Source: CAZIZT01 sp964544085 (GTDB lineage Bacteria > Campylobacterota_A > Desulfurellia > Desulfurellales > Hippeaceae). Taken from it: a DNA stretch of 34,916 bases. The first letter of the stretch is position 1. The number at the start of each line of letters is the position of its first letter. The notes under the pieces are model-generated. The model was not told the origin of the DNA and did no database searches. It saw only the letters and a program-made list of their open reading frames with translations. The translations under genes were made by a program, and so were the position numbers. The stretch spans positions 1 through 34,916 of the forward strand of contig CAZIZT010000019.1 in the NCBI GenBank assembly GCA_964544085.1, read 5' to 3'. Below are positions 31,766 through 34,916 of the stretch, in pieces.

Positions 31766-32620
31766 ATGAACAGACTCTTTGATTACGTTAAACCCACCTG
31801 TAAACTCTGCCCGCGCAACTGTAACATCGACAGGGATAGAGCCATCGGCATCTGCAGAAGCCCAAACCGCCTTCAAATCTCCAGCTGGAATGTACACCAC
31901 GGTGAAGAACCACCCATATCCGGCACAAATGGTAGCGGAACAATCTTCCTTGCCGGATGCAACATGCGCTGTATCTACTGTCAAAACTATCCAATAAGTC
32001 AACTAAGAAGCGCCTACAGAGATGTAACATCGGAAGAACTCGCAAACATAATGTTAAAACTGCAGGCAAAGGGTGTCCATAACATAAATTTTGTTACACC
32101 CTCCCACTTTGTTCACCTGATATGCGAAGCAATAGAAAAAGCTAAAGAAAAGGGCTTAACCATTCCTATTGTGTTCAATACAAGCTCCTACGATAAATCG
32201 GAGGTTATAGAGCTGCTTGACGAATATGTAGATATCTATCTTGCTGATTTAAAATACACCGATAACAGGTTGGCCTTGAAGCTTTCGGGCGTCAATGACT
32301 ACTTTGACATAGCAACTGAGGCACTATTCGCTATGTACCGAACAAAGGGTGCTTTGAAGATTCGCAACAACATTGCAACGGAAGGCCTGATAGTAAGACA
32401 CCTTGTTTTGCCCGGGGAACTTGAAAACAGCAGAAAAGCCCTCGAATGGTTAGCAGAACACATGCAAGATGTTCCTATCTCCGTTATGTTTCAATACTTT
32501 CCTGCATACAAAGCACTAAACTATCCAGGGATAAACAGAAAGCTAAGGTACGATGAATACAAAAGCATAGTTGAGCTTGTGGAAAAACTCCCACTTAAAG
32601 GCTACATTCAGCACCTATAG
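31766..32620 (+). CDS. PflX-type radical SAM protein (COG1313)
   Basis: A 284-residue radical-SAM protein related to pyruvate formate-lyase activating enzymes. The SAM cluster ligands are C65, C69 and C72 (AGCNMRCIYC). A second cysteine set precedes it: C12, C15, C19 and C30 (CKLCPRNC...GIC), characteristic of the COG1313/PflX group, whose substrate is unknown. HHGEEPPISGTNGSGTIF and INFVTPSHFV are also family-typical. The start lies seven bases after the citrate synthase terminator without a free Shine-Dalgarno, so it is probably expressed at a low level, by readthrough or from an unseen promoter. No glycyl-radical enzyme is adjacent. Confidence 0.88.
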   Translation: MNRLFDYVKPTCKLCPRNCNIDRDRAIGICRSPNRLQISSWNVHHGEEPPISGTNGSGTIFLAGCNMRCIYCQNYPISQLRSAYRDVTSEELANIMLKLQAKGVHNINFVTPSHFVHLICEAIEKAKEKGLTIPIVFNTSSYDKSEVIELLDEYVDIYLADLKYTDNRLALKLSGVNDYFDIATEALFAMYRTKGALKIRNNIATEGLIVRHLVLPGELENSRKALEWLAEHMQDVPISVMFQYFPAYKALNYPGINRKLRYDEYKSIVELVEKLPLKGYIQHL

Positions 32621-32629
32621 AGTCTAAAC

Positions 32630-32657
32630 TTGCAAATAACTCCATTACCTGTATAAT
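32630..32657 (+). promoter_or_regulatory. Promoter for the 62-residue protein and resolvase-like pair
   Basis: TTGCAA, a 16-base spacer, then a perfect TATAAT, about 42 bases before the ATG at 32699. Confidence 0.6.
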
Positions 32658-32698
32658 GAGAATAACCAAATCAATTCAACACAAAGGGGTTTGCGTCT

Positions 32699-32887
32699 AT
32701 GCTTGGTACATATAAGGTTTTAGCGCTCGTAATATATCGGGACGAAAGAAAGCTTGTTACCACCAACATCGTCAGAGCAAAGGACAAAAAAGATGCCAAA
32801 AGAAAAATTGAGCAGAAATACTTGAAGCTACCGAATACATCGGAAGTAATAATCAACGAAGAAACGGACATAACAAGACTGGTATAG
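32699..32887 (+). CDS. Small unrecognised protein (62 residues)
   Basis: No family recognised. The pattern is two beta strands (YKVLALVIYRDERKLVTTNIVRA), a helix rich in Lys and Asp (KDKKDAKRKIEQKYLKL), then a short strand (SEVIINEETD), so it could form a small alpha/beta domain. An AAAGGGG nine bases upstream is a plausible ribosome site, and a good promoter lies further up. Eight bases separate it from the resolvase-like gene, which has a strong TAGGAGG site, so the two are probably one operon. Confidence 0.65.
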   Translation: MLGTYKVLALVIYRDERKLVTTNIVRAKDKKDAKRKIEQKYLKLPNTSEVIINEETDITRLV

Positions 32888-32895
32888 GAGGTCGT

Positions 32896-33219
32896 ATGGG
32901 CAAAATCGTGGGTTACATCCAGTTTGAGGATGAACTGGACAGGGTCACACAGAAGGCAGCCATAGACAAATTTGTCAAAGAAAAATTCGGTACGGATAAG
33001 ATAGATTATGTGTATGAAAATGTAAAAAGTTTCATCAGCTGGAGAAACCGTACCCTGGGTAAAGAGGTGCTTCCATCCTTAAACAAAGGCGATGTACTGG
33101 TCGTATCAGAGTCAAAAAGGCTTGGCAACTCAACACCAGAGATAGATGTTTTGCTGATGTATATCATAGACAAAGGTGCTGACGTGTACGAAGCACGTCT
33201 CAACACAAAGCTAACATGA
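32896..33219 (+). CDS. Catalytically dead resolvase-like domain protein
   Basis: A 107-residue protein that keeps the fold markers of the serine recombinase catalytic domain: GYIQFEDELDRVTQKAAID at the N-terminus (resolvases: GYxRVSTxxQ), and GDVLVVSESKRLGNSTPEIDVLLMYIIDKGADVY (resolvases: GDxLvVxxLDRLGRSxxdl). The nucleophilic serine and the neighbouring Arg are replaced (position 11 is Glu and 9 is Gln), and the LDRLGR motif reads SKRLGN, losing Asp and the second Arg. There is no C-terminal helix-turn-helix. It should therefore not recombine DNA; it may act as a small regulatory or scaffold domain. TAGGAGG precedes the ATG. Confidence 0.75.
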   Translation: MGKIVGYIQFEDELDRVTQKAAIDKFVKEKFGTDKIDYVYENVKSFISWRNRTLGKEVLPSLNKGDVLVVSESKRLGNSTPEIDVLLMYIIDKGADVYEARLNTKLT

Positions 33220-33255
33220 AATTAACAAATGCTAATAAAAGAGTGAAAAATTATC

Positions 33256-33284
33256 TTGACATTTAAGATGCGATGGTGTACACT
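33256..33284 (+). promoter_or_regulatory. Promoter for the small-protein/CoA-transferase operon
   Basis: TTGACA, an exact 17-base spacer, then TACACT. Predicted start near 33291, leaving a leader of about 40 bases before the GTG at 33332. Confidence 0.65.
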
Positions 33285-33331
33285 TTACCTGTAGTTAAGA
33301 ATAAAAAACTATATAGAGGGAGGTGAGAGGG

Positions 33332-33700
33332 GTGATAGCGTATCCTAAGGCGTTCAGGGAAAGGTTGGCGAAAGAGGAGAAGTCTGCCCAGGAAAAGCAG
33401 CAGAGTAAAGAGTCTCTGGAGGTGTGGAAAGCGCTAACCAGTGAGGTGTGGGAACTCGCCATGTCCAACTATTACTTTGATACGTGGATGTGGCAGTTCA
33501 AGAAGGTACCGGCATCCATCACACGCCTAAACAAACTGGTAAGCCAGCTCAACGAAAAGAGAACGGCTGAGATCATGGAGTCCGAACTGCGAATGAAGCT
33601 GGATTATTTGAGAAACGCCGCTGAGATGATCAGGGTAGCAGAGGAGAAGATCGAAGACACGCTCAGGGCACTCTGGGCAAGAAAAAGGGAGCTTGAGTAA
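33332..33700 (+). CDS. Unrecognised helical protein upstream of a CoA-transferase
   Basis: A 122-residue, highly charged protein I do not recognise. After a Lys/Glu/Gln-rich N-terminus, an aromatic core segment (VWELAMSNYYFDTWMWQF, about 35-52) is unusual for its density of Trp, Tyr and Phe; then a long predicted helix or coiled coil runs from about 60 to the end. No signal peptide or membrane segment. The GTG at 33332 with GGAGGTGA upstream is preferred over a GTG at 33323 that has no spacing. It abuts the next ATG without a gap, so it is coupled to it. It is the first gene from the promoter at 33256. Confidence 0.75.
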   Translation: MIAYPKAFRERLAKEEKSAQEKQQSKESLEVWKALTSEVWELAMSNYYFDTWMWQFKKVPASITRLNKLVSQLNEKRTAEIMESELRMKLDYLRNAAEMIRVAEEKIEDTLRALWARKRELE

Positions 33701-34135
33701 ATGTCAGGTGATTTCACGGTTCTGCCAGGATACATCATTGGCGGTGGGAAGCTCATAACCCTGGATCAAATCAGGGAAAAGGTCAAATCGCTGGGCAGGG
33801 TTACTAAAACAGCAGGATCCAGTTTCCGGCTAATACCGTTCAATGAAAGCGGGAGTGAGAGACTGGATTTTGACGACATGTATCCAACGGTTTACTTCAA
33901 TTCTGACTACTCGGTCGATTTCTACATTACGGGCCTCAAGTACGAGAAGGTTTTAAGTTTCATTGAAAAGCTTTCCGATGTGTTGGGTGTTCCTATCGAA
34001 TATGCGGATTTGAACGAATATCAGTCGTCCGATCCGGAGGAAGAGCTCAAGAAGTTAGAAAAATTTTTAGAAGAATTTGGAGGGGGCTATGGCAGAGGAG
34101 AAAAGCAAAATAATGTCGGTTCAGGAGATCGTTAA
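33701..34135 (+). CDS. Unrecognised acidic protein coupled to a CoA-transferase subunit
   Basis: A 144-residue protein I do not recognise. It begins DFTVLPGYIIGGGKLITLDQIREKVKSLGR, then strand-like segments (SSFRLIPF, PTVYFNSDYSVDFYITG), a helix (YEKVLSFIEKLSDVLG), an acidic helical stretch (PEEELKKLEKFLEEF) and a Gly-rich tail. It could be a compact alpha/beta domain with a flexible tail. The ATG directly follows the previous stop. The last 47 bases overlap the CoA-transferase gene, and its Gly codons there double as that gene's Shine-Dalgarno, so co-expression is strongly implied. Confidence 0.75.
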   Translation: MSGDFTVLPGYIIGGGKLITLDQIREKVKSLGRVTKTAGSSFRLIPFNESGSERLDFDDMYPTVYFNSDYSVDFYITGLKYEKVLSFIEKLSDVLGVPIEYADLNEYQSSDPEEELKKLEKFLEEFGGGYGRGEKQNNVGSGDR

Positions 34136-34916
34136 AAGATTCATTAAGCCCAAAAGAGCATGGTGTGTCGGCGGATTCGGTTATACAAGAACAAACGTCT
34201 CCATTCCGCGCGAGGTCATCAGGCAGAACATACAGGACCTCTACGTTCAGACAAACGCAGGCGCTACACCGATTATGATGATGGGTGGTGCAGGTCAGCT
34301 TGCGTGGATAGAGATGACCTATATTGGTCTTGAGACGATCCAGCCTGTTTCATACGAGGTTAGAAAGGGGCTTGAGGATGGACAGATAGAAGCTGTGATG
34401 GATCATACCAACTACTCCTGGGCTCTAAGAACCATAGCCGGAAAATACGGCATGCAGTTTGTATCTGGTATGACTGAGCTGGGAAGCGACCTGCTTGAGT
34501 ACGACACTTTTGGCGAAGCCGGTTTAAGGGGTAAAGACGAAAATGGCCTCTGGATTCACCCCGATATCCCTCCCAAGAGACACGCAATTATTAAGGATCC
34601 GTTTGATGCATGGGGCTTAAGGCCACATCAGTATGACCCGAACAATAAATACTCCAAGGGGGATGTACCTGAGCCCACGATGAACAAAACGGCAGCAATA
34701 GAAGATGACATCTACTACGAGGCTCTCAGAAAGAGGGTAAACAAATACACCGGTGAGAAGGGACCTATAGCCATCCTGTATCCGCCTGCCATTCCTTATG
34801 TGACAACCACACATGTGCAAAGGGTTGGCGAAAAAGGAACGGCAAGGATTGAGGGACTCCTTGTTCCGGATGTGGAGCAGTCCATTTCAGCCAAGTACCT
34901 GGTAATCTCTGCAGAG
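34089..34916 (+). CDS. CoA-transferase alpha subunit (glutaconate CoA-transferase-like), 3' end outside window
   Basis: 276 residues visible with an open frame to the last base. AWCVGGFGYTRTNVSIPREVIRQNIQDLYV is the family I CoA-transferase alpha opening, followed by MMGGAGQLAWIEMTYIGLE, EDGQIEAVMDHTNYSW and GSDLLEY. The later IPYVTTTHVQRVGEKGTARIEGLL matches the 'HVQrad..GNa...G' segment of GctA-type subunits. Between them lies an insertion of about 40 residues (roughly 160-210) not typical of GctA. It would transfer CoA between an acyl-CoA and an acid; substrates cannot be named. The catalytic Glu of this family sits in the beta subunit, which would be just beyond the window. A GGAGGGGG site precedes the ATG. 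Confidence 0.85.
   Translation, partial: MAEEKSKIMSVQEIVKRFIKPKRAWCVGGFGYTRTNVSIPREVIRQNIQDLYVQTNAGATPIMMMGGAGQLAWIEMTYIGLETIQPVSYEVRKGLEDGQIEAVMDHTNYSWALRTIAGKYGMQFVSGMTELGSDLLEYDTFGEAGLRGKDENGLWIHPDIPPKRHAIIKDPFDAWGLRPHQYDPNNKYSKGDVPEPTMNKTAAIEDDIYYEALRKRVNKYTGEKGPIAILYPPAIPYVTTTHVQRVGEKGTARIEGLLVPDVEQSISAKYLVISAE

Noticed and set aside
32896..33219. Active site-specific recombinase or phase-variation invertase
   Set aside because: The nucleophilic Ser and other catalytic residues are missing, and no DNA-binding domain or flanking inverted repeats are present.
1..34916. CRISPR array, tRNA, rRNA, IS element or prophage
   Set aside because: No regularly spaced repeats, cloverleaf-like sequence, transposase or terminal inverted repeats were seen; the only recombinase-like genes are a Xer protein and a dead resolvase domain.

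Overview
The window reads as a gene-dense, roughly one-gene-per-kb stretch of chromosome from a Gram-negative, anaerobic, probably thermophilic bacterium. Gram-negative character is shown by heptose/LPS genes (gmhA, gmhB, rfaE2-type adenylyltransferase, an LpxL/HtrB acyltransferase) and a LolB-like lipoprotein. Anaerobic metabolism is suggested by many Fe-S and radical-SAM enzymes. The mitochondrial-type citrate synthase and overall gene content fit the Desulfurellaceae (Hippea/Desulfurella), but this assignment is inference and not proven by the sequence alone. No rRNA, tRNA, IS element, CRISPR array or prophage was seen, and no gene-free stretch exceeds 300 bases; the longest is about 190 bases before the citrate synthase.

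Layout. (1) 1-11102, plus strand: one tightly packed, probably co-transcribed series: FlgO-like protein, small membrane protein, LutB-LutA fusion, then lysA-dapF-dapA-dapB (diaminopimelate/lysine), purF, a DinG/XPD-type helicase, a LolB-like lipoprotein, a small membrane protein and a lone STAS protein. (2) 16004-11111, minus strand: mobB, GT4 glycosyltransferase, lipid A-type acyltransferase, gmhB, thiE, moaA, moaC, almost all overlapping, so molybdenum-cofactor, LPS and thiamine genes are translationally coupled. (3) 16145-21555, plus: yhaM-like nuclease, tmk, a short holB, ricT (PSP1), metG and an orphan 177-residue protein. (4) 21724-26082, plus: amtB behind a candidate sigma-54 promoter with upstream tandem dyads, then a membrane diguanylate cyclase overlapping a YidE/AspT-type transporter with RCK-C domains. 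(5) 29143-26072, minus: gmhA, rfaE2, a Xer recombinase and an MFS transporter. (6) 29158 to the end, plus: an EpmA/GenX homologue, a monocistronic citrate synthase with strong expression signals, a PflX-type radical-SAM protein, a 62-residue protein paired with a catalytically dead resolvase domain, and a new promoter driving two unrecognised small proteins ahead of a CoA-transferase alpha subunit that runs off the window.

How the parts fit. The lysA-dap block supplies meso-DAP and lysine, and the heptose and acyl genes build the outer membrane. The moa/mob genes make the molybdenum cofactor for respiratory enzymes. The citrate synthase is of the class that includes reversible enzymes in sulfur-reducing autotrophs; its isolated promoter, long leader, perfect Shine-Dalgarno and strong terminator suggest very high expression. 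The most promising uncharacterised parts are the small-protein/CoA-transferase operon at the right end, the dead-resolvase pair just before it, and the architecture of the amtB upstream region.
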